Shown here piece by piece: positions 25,236 through 31,622 of a stretch of DNA of 64,000 nt. Positions within the stretch are counted from its first letter, which is position 1. Every line of letters starts with the position of its first letter. Under the pieces are notes generated by a model that did not search any database, was not told where the DNA came from, and saw nothing but the letters and a program-made list of their open reading frames with translations. Origin of the DNA: Micromonospora_I sp040659735 (GTDB lineage Bacteria > Actinomycetota > Actinomycetes > Mycobacteriales > Micromonosporaceae); assembly GCF_040659735.1 (NCBI RefSeq), contig NZ_JBFANZ010000022.1:1-64000 (forward strand). The letters are read 5' to 3'. A program made the translations under genes and the position numbers.

Positions 25236-25593
25236 TCGCCTTGGCCCCGGCGAACGACGAGCCGCGCCGACTCGCGGGCACTCTTCCCGGCAGAAGCCGA
25301 TGACCTGCTACCACCTTCGCGTCTCCGACCGCTCTGCAGACAGCGATTAGCAAACGAGCCGCGGGATCGTGTCACGCATCAAGTGAAGCCGCCGCGTAAC
25401 GCACAGCCCGGTCCGACCGGACGCCTTTTTTGGAGCACAGGGAGCAATACCCGGCGCCGAAACTCAACAGCGTACGGCGCTCAACGCCCTCATTACGGCC
25501 GTGGTTCCCGACACCCTTGGGCTACATCTTCACGACCTACCCACACCGGCAGCACATGTCAGCCCAGAGCGGCGCGCCGCTCAGGAAATGATT
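25236..25593. other. 358-bp stretch without a supported gene
   Basis: Several short frames exist on both strands but none has a good start, ribosome site or recognisable family. One plus-strand stretch (about 25446-25610, reading ...LNALITAVVPDTLGLHLHDL...) could be decayed coding sequence beside the tRNA gene. The base composition is more even than in the neighbours, with a TTTTTT run at about 25426-25431. Confidence 0.35.
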
Positions 25594-25633
25594 AACGCCC
25601 TGGTCTCGGGGAGGTTCCCCCGACCAGGGCGTT
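25594..25633 (-). terminator. Strong hairpin terminator downstream of tRNA-Ala
   Basis: A perfect 12-bp stem (25594-25605 with 25622-25633, 16-nt loop) lies 19 bases beyond the tRNA 3' end. It is followed, in the tRNA's direction, by an AT-rich tail. Confidence 0.85.
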
Positions 25634-25652
25634 TCTCGTACTGCTACAAGGG

Positions 25653-25725
25653 TGGAGCCGAGGGGACTCGAACCCCTGACCCCCACACTGCCAGTGTGGT
25701 GCGCTACCAGCTGCGCCACGGCCCC
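25653..25725 (-). tRNA. tRNA-Ala (anticodon GGC)
   Basis: The reverse strand folds as a complete 73-nt cloverleaf. The acceptor GGGGCCG pairs with CGGCTCC (one G-T pair), with discriminator A and no encoded CCA. The D-arm contains GGCGCAGCTGGTAGCGC. The anticodon stem is CCACA/TGTGG around the loop CTGGCAG, giving anticodon GGC, which reads alanine GCC codons. The T-arm has GGTTCGAGTCC. It is followed by a strong terminator. Confidence 0.97.
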
Positions 25726-25825
25726 TTGCTGTTCCCGGTCACCCGGGCACTCGCGCAATAGTACACATGCGGGCGGCACAGGTCATCTTGGAGGGCCTGC
25801 GTCACACCCGCGCGTCGTCGTACCC

Positions 25826-26380
25826 CTAATTGAGGGCGACGTCGGACGGGAAGTGCGCGACGGCGGCCATCATGCCGCCCTGCCGCCGCAGCACCATCGG
25901 CCACAGGTCGTCGGGGCGTTCCATGAAGGCGTCCCCGGGAAGGGCGTCCAGGACGAACCAGGAGCCCGCGGCGATCTCGTCCTCCAACTGCCCCGGTGAC
26001 CAGCCGGAGTAACCGGCGAAGACGCGGATGCCGACGACGCTCTCGCCGAGGGATTCGGGGTCGGTCGAGAGGTCGACCGTGCCGACGAGACCGGAGACCT
26101 GGTGGAAGCCCTTCACCCGGCCGGCACCGGGGCGCATCCGGGCCAGACAGATCGCCGACTCGGGCTGCACCGGGCCGCCTTCGAAGAGCACACCGGGGTC
26201 GCGGGCCAGCATGCCCCAGGTGCCGAGCACCTCGGAGACCGGCACCTCGGTGGGGCGGTTGAGCACCACCCCCAGCGCACCTCCGGATTCATGCGCAACC
26301 AGGAGCACGACGGTCCGGTCGAAGTTGGGATCCTTGAGGGAGGGAGTCGCGACGAGCAGCCGCCCGGTCATCGACTCCAT
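25826..26380 (-). CDS. YqgE/AlgH family protein (DUF179)
   Basis: The 184-aa product shows the full YqgE pattern: GRLLVATPSLKDPNFDRTVVLL at the N-terminus, ALGVVLNRPTEVPV, VLFEGGPVQP, the GIRVFAGYSGWSPGQLEDEI core and the SWFVLDA strand. The family is widespread; its exact biochemical role is unknown (AlgH was linked to alginate regulation in Pseudomonas). ATG 26380 is used; ATG 26371, three codons later, is equally possible because GGAG precedes it. No signal peptide. Confidence 0.92.
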   Translation of the reverse strand: MESMTGRLLVATPSLKDPNFDRTVVLLVAHESGGALGVVLNRPTEVPVSEVLGTWGMLARDPGVLFEGGPVQPESAICLARMRPGAGRVKGFHQVSGLVGTVDLSTDPESLGESVVGIRVFAGYSGWSPGQLEDEIAAGSWFVLDALPGDAFMERPDDLWPMVLRRQGGMMAAVAHFPSDVALN

Positions 26381-26427
26381 CGACCGTCCCCCGATTCGCT
26401 GCCCCTCGCTGTGCACCGCCACCTCCG

Positions 26428-26784
26428 CTATCCGTGCGCGTCCGAGACGCAGAACTCGTTGCCCTCGGGATCGGCCAGCACCGTCCACGCGAAGGCCGGC
26501 GTGCCGTGCTCCGCGACGACGCTCGCCCCCAACGCCGCCAACCGCGCCACCTCTGCGGCACGGTCGTCGGCGTGCCAGTCGATGTGCGCCCGGTTCTTGC
26601 CCGAGCGCGCCTCGGCGACGCGCTGCAGGCCGATGCCGACGCCGTCGCCCGTGACGGGGCCGAGGATCAGAAACGCGTCCTCGTGCCGCCACTTGATCTC
26701 GTAGCCGGCGGCCTCCGACCAGAACTTCGCCAGCGCCAGAGGATCTGTGCAGTCGATCGTCACCATGCGCGCAGTCAACGCCAT
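26428..26784 (-). CDS. VOC family (glyoxalase-like) protein
   Basis: This 118-aa single-module protein has the two beta-alpha-beta-beta-beta halves of the vicinal-oxygen-chelate fold. It begins MVTIDCTDPLALAKFWSEA and ends with the usual AWTVLADPEGNEFCV strand. The RAHIDWHADD segment provides a possible metal His. It resembles the Glyoxalase_6 group of actinobacteria, whose substrates are unknown. ATG 26784 is used; ATG 26796 is in frame four codons upstream. It shares direction with the YqgE gene, 47 bp apart. Confidence 0.88.
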   Translation of the reverse strand: MALTARMVTIDCTDPLALAKFWSEAAGYEIKWRHEDAFLILGPVTGDGVGIGLQRVAEARSGKNRAHIDWHADDRAAEVARLAALGASVVAEHGTPAFAWTVLADPEGNEFCVSDAHG

Positions 26785-26886
26785 GCCTGGCACCATAGCC
26801 TGCGACCTGCGCGGTGGTTAAGGTCTAGCGGCGTGTGTACGGCGCGAGCCTTTCCCGCTCGCCTCGACCAGCGAGAGGTTGGACAC

Positions 26887-27690
26887 GTGGACCGACACGC
26901 GGAGCTCGCCATCATCGGCGGATCGGGGCTCTACACCCTGCTGAAAGGGGCCGTCGAGCACCTGGTCGAGACGCCGTACGGGGCGCCCTCGGACCCGGTC
27001 ACCGTCGCCGAGCTCGGTGGCCGACGGGTGGCGTTCCTGCCGCGGCACGGGCGGGATCATCGTCATCCGCCGCACCTGATCCCCTACCGGGCCAACATGT
27101 GGGCGCTGCGCTCGCTGGGCGTACGGCAGATCCTCGCGCCGTGCGCGGTGGGCGGGCTGCGCCCGGAGCTCGGGCCGGGGACGTTCGTGGTGCCCGATCA
27201 GCTGATCGATCGGACGAGTGGACGGGTGCAGACCTACTACGACCAGGGAGCGGTGCACGTCTCGTTCGCCGATCCTTACTGCCCGGTGGGGCGGAGCACG
27301 ATCCTGGCGGCGGCGCGGCGGCACGACATCGATGCGACGGACGGCGGCACCGTGGTGGTCGTCGAGGGGCCCCGCTTCTCGACCCGTGCCGAGTCGCGCT
27401 GGTATGCCGGCATTGGCGGGTCGATCGTCAACATGACCGGGCATCCCGAGGCGGTGCTCGCGCGTGAGTTGGGGCTCTGTTACACCTCTGTCGCGCTCGT
27501 GACGGATCTCGACGCCGGCGTGGAAGGCGGGCACGGGGTGACGCAGGAGGAGGTGTTCCGGGTCTTCGGCGAGAACACCGTACGCCTGCGCGAACTGCTC
27601 CTCGACGCGGTCACCGCGCTCCCGCCGGAGCGGGCCTGCCCGTGCGGGCAGGCCCTCGACGGCATCAAACTCCCCTTCGAGCTTCCCTGA
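26887..27690 (+). CDS. S-methyl-5'-thioadenosine/purine nucleoside phosphorylase family (MTAP-like)
   Basis: The 267-aa product belongs to the MTAP/PNP-2 family, which cleaves methylthioadenosine or related nucleosides with phosphate for methionine or purine salvage. Visible motifs: AIIGGSGLY (residues 9-16), PRHGRDHRHPPHLIPYRAN (phosphate and base binding, about 55-73), VVEGPRFSTRAES, SIVNMTGHPEAVLARELGL and VTDLDAG. GTG 26887 follows GAGAGG; the earlier part of the open frame belongs to the opposite-strand VOC gene. MTA versus MTI preference cannot be judged by eye. A palindromic repeat follows its stop. Confidence 0.9.
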   Translation: MDRHAELAIIGGSGLYTLLKGAVEHLVETPYGAPSDPVTVAELGGRRVAFLPRHGRDHRHPPHLIPYRANMWALRSLGVRQILAPCAVGGLRPELGPGTFVVPDQLIDRTSGRVQTYYDQGAVHVSFADPYCPVGRSTILAAARRHDIDATDGGTVVVVEGPRFSTRAESRWYAGIGGSIVNMTGHPEAVLARELGLCYTSVALVTDLDAGVEGGHGVTQEEVFRVFGENTVRLRELLLDAVTALPPERACPCGQALDGIKLPFELP

Positions 27691-27708
27691 CCCGTCCCAC
27701 GACCCCGC

Positions 27709-27774
27709 CGATCAAGGCGTTATTCACACGGACGGATCTCCGATCGCGTGAACACATCCTTGATCGACGTTGAA
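27709..27774. repeat. 66-bp palindromic intergenic repeat, family 1, copy C
   Basis: The left arm begins CGATCAAGGCGTTATTCACA; the right arm ends TCCTTGATCGACGTTGAA. It is homologous to the elements at 44696-44760 and 48179-48244. It lies 18 bp after the MTAP-like stop and supplies the final codons and stop of the truncated response regulator. Confidence 0.82.
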
Positions 27775-28073
27775 GGCGGGAAGGACGTGGGGACCGGAGT
27801 CGAGGGGTGCGCCCGCACGGTGGGCGGCGGCGGGGCGTGCAGGAGAGCCGGGGCGGGCAGCGTGACGTCCAGCACGACGACGTCGGGACGGTCGGGGTCG
27901 AACGCCGCCAGCGCCTGCGGCCCGTCGGCCGCGACGGAGACCGCCAACCCGGCCCGTTCGAGGTATCGCCCGATCACGTCGCCGACGGTCGGGTCGTCGG
28001 CGACGACGAGCACCCGGCTCGGGATCGGGGTGGAGGCGGGGCCGATCGGCGGCCCGGCGTACGGCTGCGGCAT
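27720..28073 (-). pseudogene. Truncated response-regulator receiver
   Basis: The 117-codon frame encodes the first three beta-alpha units of a receiver domain: SRVLVVADDPTVGD (acid pair, first Asp replaced by Ala compared with VVDDD), AVSVAADGPQALAAF and DVVVLDVTLP with the phospho-acceptor Asp. After VTLP the sequence turns into a Pro/Ala-rich tail. The last ~15 codons (SIKDVFTRSEIRPCE) are read from the palindromic repeat. The beta-4/beta-5 part with the Thr and Lys residues and any output domain are missing. It lies 3 bp after the lipoprotein stop and may still be translated. Confidence 0.65.
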
Positions 28074-28076
28074 GGC

Positions 28077-29027
28077 TCAGCGCACCGTGGTGAGGAGCAG
28101 CGGCTGGCCGGAGCCGGCGTCGAGCACCGGCCGGGCGCCGAGCGGCCGGTCCAGCGTGACGGTCACCGGGTGGAGCAGAAGCTGCATCGTGCACGGCTGG
28201 TCGGACCGACTGACGGCTCCTCCGACCACGATCACGTCGTCACTCTCCTGCACCAGCGGCTCGATCTCCTTGTCACACGCGCCGACTCCGAGCCGGTAGC
28301 TGAGCTTGGCGCCGTCGACACCGGTCAGGTCCTGTGCGGAAACGAAGCCCTCCGGCAACTGCGGCGCGGGCGCCGACGCGGTCGGCATCGGGGCGATCGC
28401 GGCGGGCGCCACGGCGAGGCGGGCGATCGGGGCCTTCAACTCCTCGATCGTGAAGAGCCAGGCCGGCACACTCGCGTCGCCCCGGCTGGTCCGCACGGTG
28501 GCGGAGCCGAGCTTCACGCCGGTGACCGTCAACGGGATGCAGGCCGAACTCGGTGTGGAAGAGACCGATCCGGAGGCCGCGCCGCCGGACGGGGCCGGAG
28601 CGGCCGGACGCGCACACGGCGGCGGATCCCCCTGATCGAGTTCCCGGTACGCGTCCTTGGCACTCACCAGTGGCACGCTGAGCGTCCCGTCGGGAAACCG
28701 CACGGTGCCGTCGGCGGGCTTAGTGGCGGGCAGCGGGATCCCGTCGCGGTACCAGCCCGCGGCGAACGCGTGCTTCGTGTCCTCGGTGAAACCCGGATCC
28801 GCCGGGAGCACGGTCGCGTTCTGCATCGGCACGTATCCCTGCTGCCACTTGCCCGGCCCGACGGCGGCCCGCCACGCCTCCGCGACCTCGGTGGCCCGCT
28901 GCTCGAAGGCATCGGACCGCTGGTCAGGTCTGGCCCCGGCACCCGCCGGACCGGACGCGCCCGGCTCGGCGCAGGCGGCGATCAGGAGCATCAGCGGAAG
29001 GCCCACCAGGGCGGAAATACGGCGCAT
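28077..29027 (-). CDS. Hypothetical lipoprotein (316 aa)
   Basis: A lipoprotein signal is clear (MRRISALVGLPLMLLIAAC, Cys19). The mature protein has a helical segment (FEQRATEVAEAWRAAV), a strand pair mentioning WQQGYVPMQ, a Pro/Ser-rich insert with cysteines around residues 139 and 164, and a beta-rich C-terminal half (VTGVKLGSATVRTSRGDASV, WLFTIEEL). I recognise no named family, though the pattern 'PAWLFTIE' occurs in secreted proteins of actinobacteria. No ribosome site is visible before ATG 29027. Confidence 0.78.
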   Translation of the reverse strand: MRRISALVGLPLMLLIAACAEPGASGPAGAGARPDQRSDAFEQRATEVAEAWRAAVGPGKWQQGYVPMQNATVLPADPGFTEDTKHAFAAGWYRDGIPLPATKPADGTVRFPDGTLSVPLVSAKDAYRELDQGDPPPCARPAAPAPSGGAASGSVSSTPSSACIPLTVTGVKLGSATVRTSRGDASVPAWLFTIEELKAPIARLAVAPAAIAPMPTASAPAPQLPEGFVSAQDLTGVDGAKLSYRLGVGACDKEIEPLVQESDDVIVVGGAVSRSDQPCTMQLLLHPVTVTLDRPLGARPVLDAGSGQPLLLTTVR

Positions 29028-29067
29028 GTCGGGTGAGACGCGGCCGACCCGTCCCCGGTTCCCCCGG

Positions 29068-29586
29068 TCACGTCTCGCCGCCGATGTCCGTCTCGTACGC
29101 CTCGTACACCAGGTCCGCGCCGCGCTGCCGGTGTCGCGCCAACTCCCGCAACAGGTCGCCGGCCCAGTCGCGCAGTTCCTCGATGCTCAGTTCCGACGAA
29201 CCGAGGCCGCACTGCAGGTGAGACAGCGTGGCGGCGATGGCGGTGTGCTCGCGGGTCAGCAGGTAGACGGTCCGGGCCAGCCGGGGGGCGTGGTCGAGCA
29301 GTTCGGCGTAGAGCCCGTCGGACCCTTCGGTGAGCACGATGTGCTCGGTGAACGCCAGGCGCAGCGAATGCAGGCGGATGCTCACCGACTCGCGCCACTC
29401 GGGGTCGGCGGCGGGCGCGGCCAGCGCCAGCTCCAGGGCGTGGATGGCGCCGGACAGGGTGGCCCGGTGGCGCCGGGCGACCAGGAGGGCGGGGGCCGGA
29501 GGCACGGGCGTGCCGGCGTCGAACGGACCGGTGTGCCGGACGCGCTCGGCGAACTGCGCGGCCTGCGGGGACGGTCGTGGCGCCAT
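29068..29586 (-). CDS. Hemerythrin-like helical protein
   Basis: This 172-aa all-helical protein resembles a hemerythrin/DUF domain. Its His and Glu residues are spaced along four helices: RHRATLSGAIHALELAL, LRLAFTEHIVLTEGSDG, LLTREHTAIAATLSHL, and ELARHRQRGADLVYEAYETD. These may bind a di-iron or similar centre, but the match to the canonical HxxxE/HxxxH pattern is not exact, so metal binding is tentative. The end RQRGADLVYEAYETDIGGE is typical for the actinobacterial hemerythrin group. ATG 29586 has GAGGAGGTG upstream. A single gene, divergent from the XRE operon. Confidence 0.68.
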   Translation of the reverse strand: MAPRPSPQAAQFAERVRHTGPFDAGTPVPPAPALLVARRHRATLSGAIHALELALAAPAADPEWRESVSIRLHSLRLAFTEHIVLTEGSDGLYAELLDHAPRLARTVYLLTREHTAIAATLSHLQCGLGSSELSIEELRDWAGDLLRELARHRQRGADLVYEAYETDIGGET

Positions 29587-29762
29587 GACGCACCTCCTCG
29601 GCTCAACCCATGAGCCGATGGTGAGCTACGCCACAAGCAGTGTAAAGACCCCGATCAAGTCTCATTCGCCACGCGCGCAATGAGGACCGCTCACGTACCG
29701 AGCGGACCCCCCCCGATTCGCCCGTGAGGCCGCGATGTGGGACGCGGACGCGCCGAGGGTTG

Positions 29763-29826
29763 TGTAAAGAAATATTGACATCGTGTCGAAGCTGCTTTAC
29801 CTTCAGCATGTCAAGTTTGCTTTACA
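29763..29826 (+). promoter_or_regulatory. Promoter and inverted-repeat operator of the membrane protein/XRE operon
   Basis: Two 19-bp arms (29763-29781 and 29808-29826; 16 of 19 positions complementary, each with TGTAAAG and TTGACAT) surround a promoter: -35 TTGACA at 29775-29780, 17-bp spacer, -10 TACCTT at 29798-29803. The arms overlap the -35 and the start region, as expected for autorepression by the XRE protein of this operon. A further TGTAAAG is at 29641. Confidence 0.6.
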
Positions 29827-29840
29827 TAGGGGAGGCGGGA

Positions 29841-30260
29841 ATGTCGTTCGACGAGAAGCGCGCGTGGATACAGGCGGTGGTCGCCGTCTGTGGATACGGC
29901 ACGTATGTGGCCATCGTGCTCGCCCGGGCGGGGCAGACCCCGCTGACCGAGGTGCACTACGTCGGCACCCTGCTGTGGACGGTCGGCGGGGCCATCGTGG
30001 CGGGGATCGTGCTGCACATCCTGTCCGGCATGGTGTTGCCGGGCGGCACCGGCAAGGACCAGCGCGACCGGGAGATCAACCGGTTCGGCGAGCACGTCGG
30101 GCAGTCGTTCGTCGTCGTCGGAGCGGTCGGTGCGCTGCTCATGGCCATGGCGGAACTGCCGTACTTCTGGATCGCCAACACGCTATACCTGGCGTTCGTC
30201 CTGTCCGCGGTGCTGGGCTCCGTGGCCAAGATCGCCGCCTACCGCCGGGGCTTCCAGTGA
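29841..30260 (+). CDS. Small four-helix membrane protein of an XRE operon
   Basis: The 139-aa product has four predicted membrane helices (AWIQAVVAVCGYGTYVAIVLA, VGTLLWTVGGAIVAGIVLHI, SFVVVGAVGALLMAMA, WIANTLYLAFVLSAVLGSV) and a short basic C-terminus. Such proteins are often found next to small XRE regulators; their job is unknown. ATG 29841 follows GGGGAGGCGGGA. The stop overlaps the start of the XRE gene by one base, so the two are coupled. Confidence 0.82.
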   Translation: MSFDEKRAWIQAVVAVCGYGTYVAIVLARAGQTPLTEVHYVGTLLWTVGGAIVAGIVLHILSGMVLPGGTGKDQRDREINRFGEHVGQSFVVVGAVGALLMAMAELPYFWIANTLYLAFVLSAVLGSVAKIAAYRRGFQ

Positions 30261-30493
30261 TGGCGAAGGCGACCCGGGTCACCAACCGGATCCGGGCGCT
30301 GCGCTTCACCCACGGCGAGATGACCCAGGCCGAACTCGCCGACCGGATCGGCGTGACCCGGCAGACCGTCATCGCCATCGAACAGAGCCGGTACTCACCC
30401 TCCCTGGAGGTCGCGTTCCTCATCGCCCGGGTCTTCGGTGTCCCGCTCGACGAGGTGTTCCAGTACGCCGAGGATGAAGGGGAAGGTCGATGA
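30260..30493 (+). CDS. Small XRE-family transcriptional regulator
   Basis: The 77-aa protein is almost entirely one Cro/C1-type HTH domain: MTQAELADRIGVTRQTVIAIEQSRYSPSLEVAFLIARVFGV gives helices 2-5. It belongs to the short group in which 'FGVPLDEVFQY' follows the HTH. It likely represses its own operon through the inverted repeat at 29763-29826. Its start overlaps the upstream stop, and its stop overlaps the ATG of the oxidoreductase gene (ATGA). Confidence 0.92.
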   Translation: MAKATRVTNRIRALRFTHGEMTQAELADRIGVTRQTVIAIEQSRYSPSLEVAFLIARVFGVPLDEVFQYAEDEGEGR

Positions 30494-31458
30494 AGGCCAT
30501 CGTCCAGGACCAGTACGGCTCAACAAATGTCCTGCGCTTCGAGGACGTCCCCGCGCCCACCGCCGGAGACGGGCAGGTTCTGGTCCGGGTCCACGCGGCC
30601 GGCATCGACCAGGGTGTGTGGCACCTCATGACCGGGCTGCCGTACCTCGGCCGCGCCGCCTTCGGCTTTCGCCGGCCCAGGATGCGGATCCGCGGGATGG
30701 ATGTCGCCGGCCGGGTCGAGACGGTGGGCGCGGGCGTGACCCGCTTCCGGCCGGGCGACGAGGTGTTCGGCAGCTACACCGGGGCATACGCCGAGTACGT
30801 GTGCGCCCCGCAGGACCGGTTCGCACTGAAACCGGCGCGCCTGACGTTCGAGCAAGCGGCGGCCGTGCCGATCTCGGCGCTCACCGCGCTGCAGGGGCTG
30901 CGCGACGCCGGCCGCGTGCGGCCGGGCCAGACGGTACTGGTGATCGGTGCGGCCGGCGGGGTGGGCTCGTTCGCCGTCCAGCTCGCGAAGCACCTCGGCG
31001 CGCACGTCACCGCGGTGTGCAGCGGTGCGAAGGCAGACCTGGCGCGCGCCCTCGGCGCCGACGCCGTTGTCGACTACACCCGCGAGGACATCACCGACGG
31101 CACCCGGCGCTACGACGTCATCCTGGACGTCGCCGGCAACCGCCCGCTCCGGCGGCTCCGTCGCGCGCTCGCGCCGCGCGGCACCCTCGTCATCGCGGGC
31201 GGTGAGGGTGGCGGGCGGTGGCTCGGCGGCGTGGACCGGCAGCTGCGCGCCCAGCTGCTGTCCGCGTTCACCCGCCAGCGCCTGTGCGCACTGATGTCCC
31301 GTCAGCGCCTCGACGACCTGCTACTGCTGAGCCGCCTGCTCGAATCGGGCGACGTCACGCCTGTCGTCGACAGGGCCTATCCACTGAGCGAGGTACCCGA
31401 GGCCATCCGGTACCTACGTGCTGGCCACGTCCGCGGCAAGCTCGTCATCACCATTTGA
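30490..31458 (+). CDS. Zinc-independent MDR oxidoreductase (quinone-oxidoreductase type)
   Basis: The 322-aa protein is a medium-chain dehydrogenase/reductase. The N-terminal GroES-like domain holds MKAIVQDQYGSTNVLRFEDV and GMDVAGRVETVG. The NAD(P)-binding fold at about 150-165 has VLVIGAAGGVGSFAVQLAKHLGA (nucleotide motif AAGGVG). Then comes the usual LGADAVVDYTRED. The catalytic Zn Cys/His set of alcohol dehydrogenases is absent, so it is likely an NADPH-dependent quinone or enone reductase. It is the third gene of the XRE operon. Substrate unknown. Confidence 0.9.
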   Translation: MKAIVQDQYGSTNVLRFEDVPAPTAGDGQVLVRVHAAGIDQGVWHLMTGLPYLGRAAFGFRRPRMRIRGMDVAGRVETVGAGVTRFRPGDEVFGSYTGAYAEYVCAPQDRFALKPARLTFEQAAAVPISALTALQGLRDAGRVRPGQTVLVIGAAGGVGSFAVQLAKHLGAHVTAVCSGAKADLARALGADAVVDYTREDITDGTRRYDVILDVAGNRPLRRLRRALAPRGTLVIAGGEGGGRWLGGVDRQLRAQLLSAFTRQRLCALMSRQRLDDLLLLSRLLESGDVTPVVDRAYPLSEVPEAIRYLRAGHVRGKLVITI

Positions 31459-31622
31459 CGATGGCCGGAGAGCATCGGATATCAGAAGATGCGCAATGCC
31501 CGTGTCGAGCAGTCGGCCGTGACGGTGCCGTGGTGGGTATGGCGATCCTTCGCGGTCGGTTCGCCTGCACTCAGCGGTTCAGATCCGAGATGAGCTCTTC
31601 CACGCGCGCGATATCTGTGGCG

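Noticed and set aside
25653..25725. tRNA-Ala as an attachment site of an island
   Set aside because: No duplicated tRNA 3' segment and no integrase gene nearby; the adjacent odd sequence is too short to judge.
25537..25779. 80-codon minus-strand frame across tRNA-Ala
   Set aside because: Runs through the tRNA gene and its terminator.
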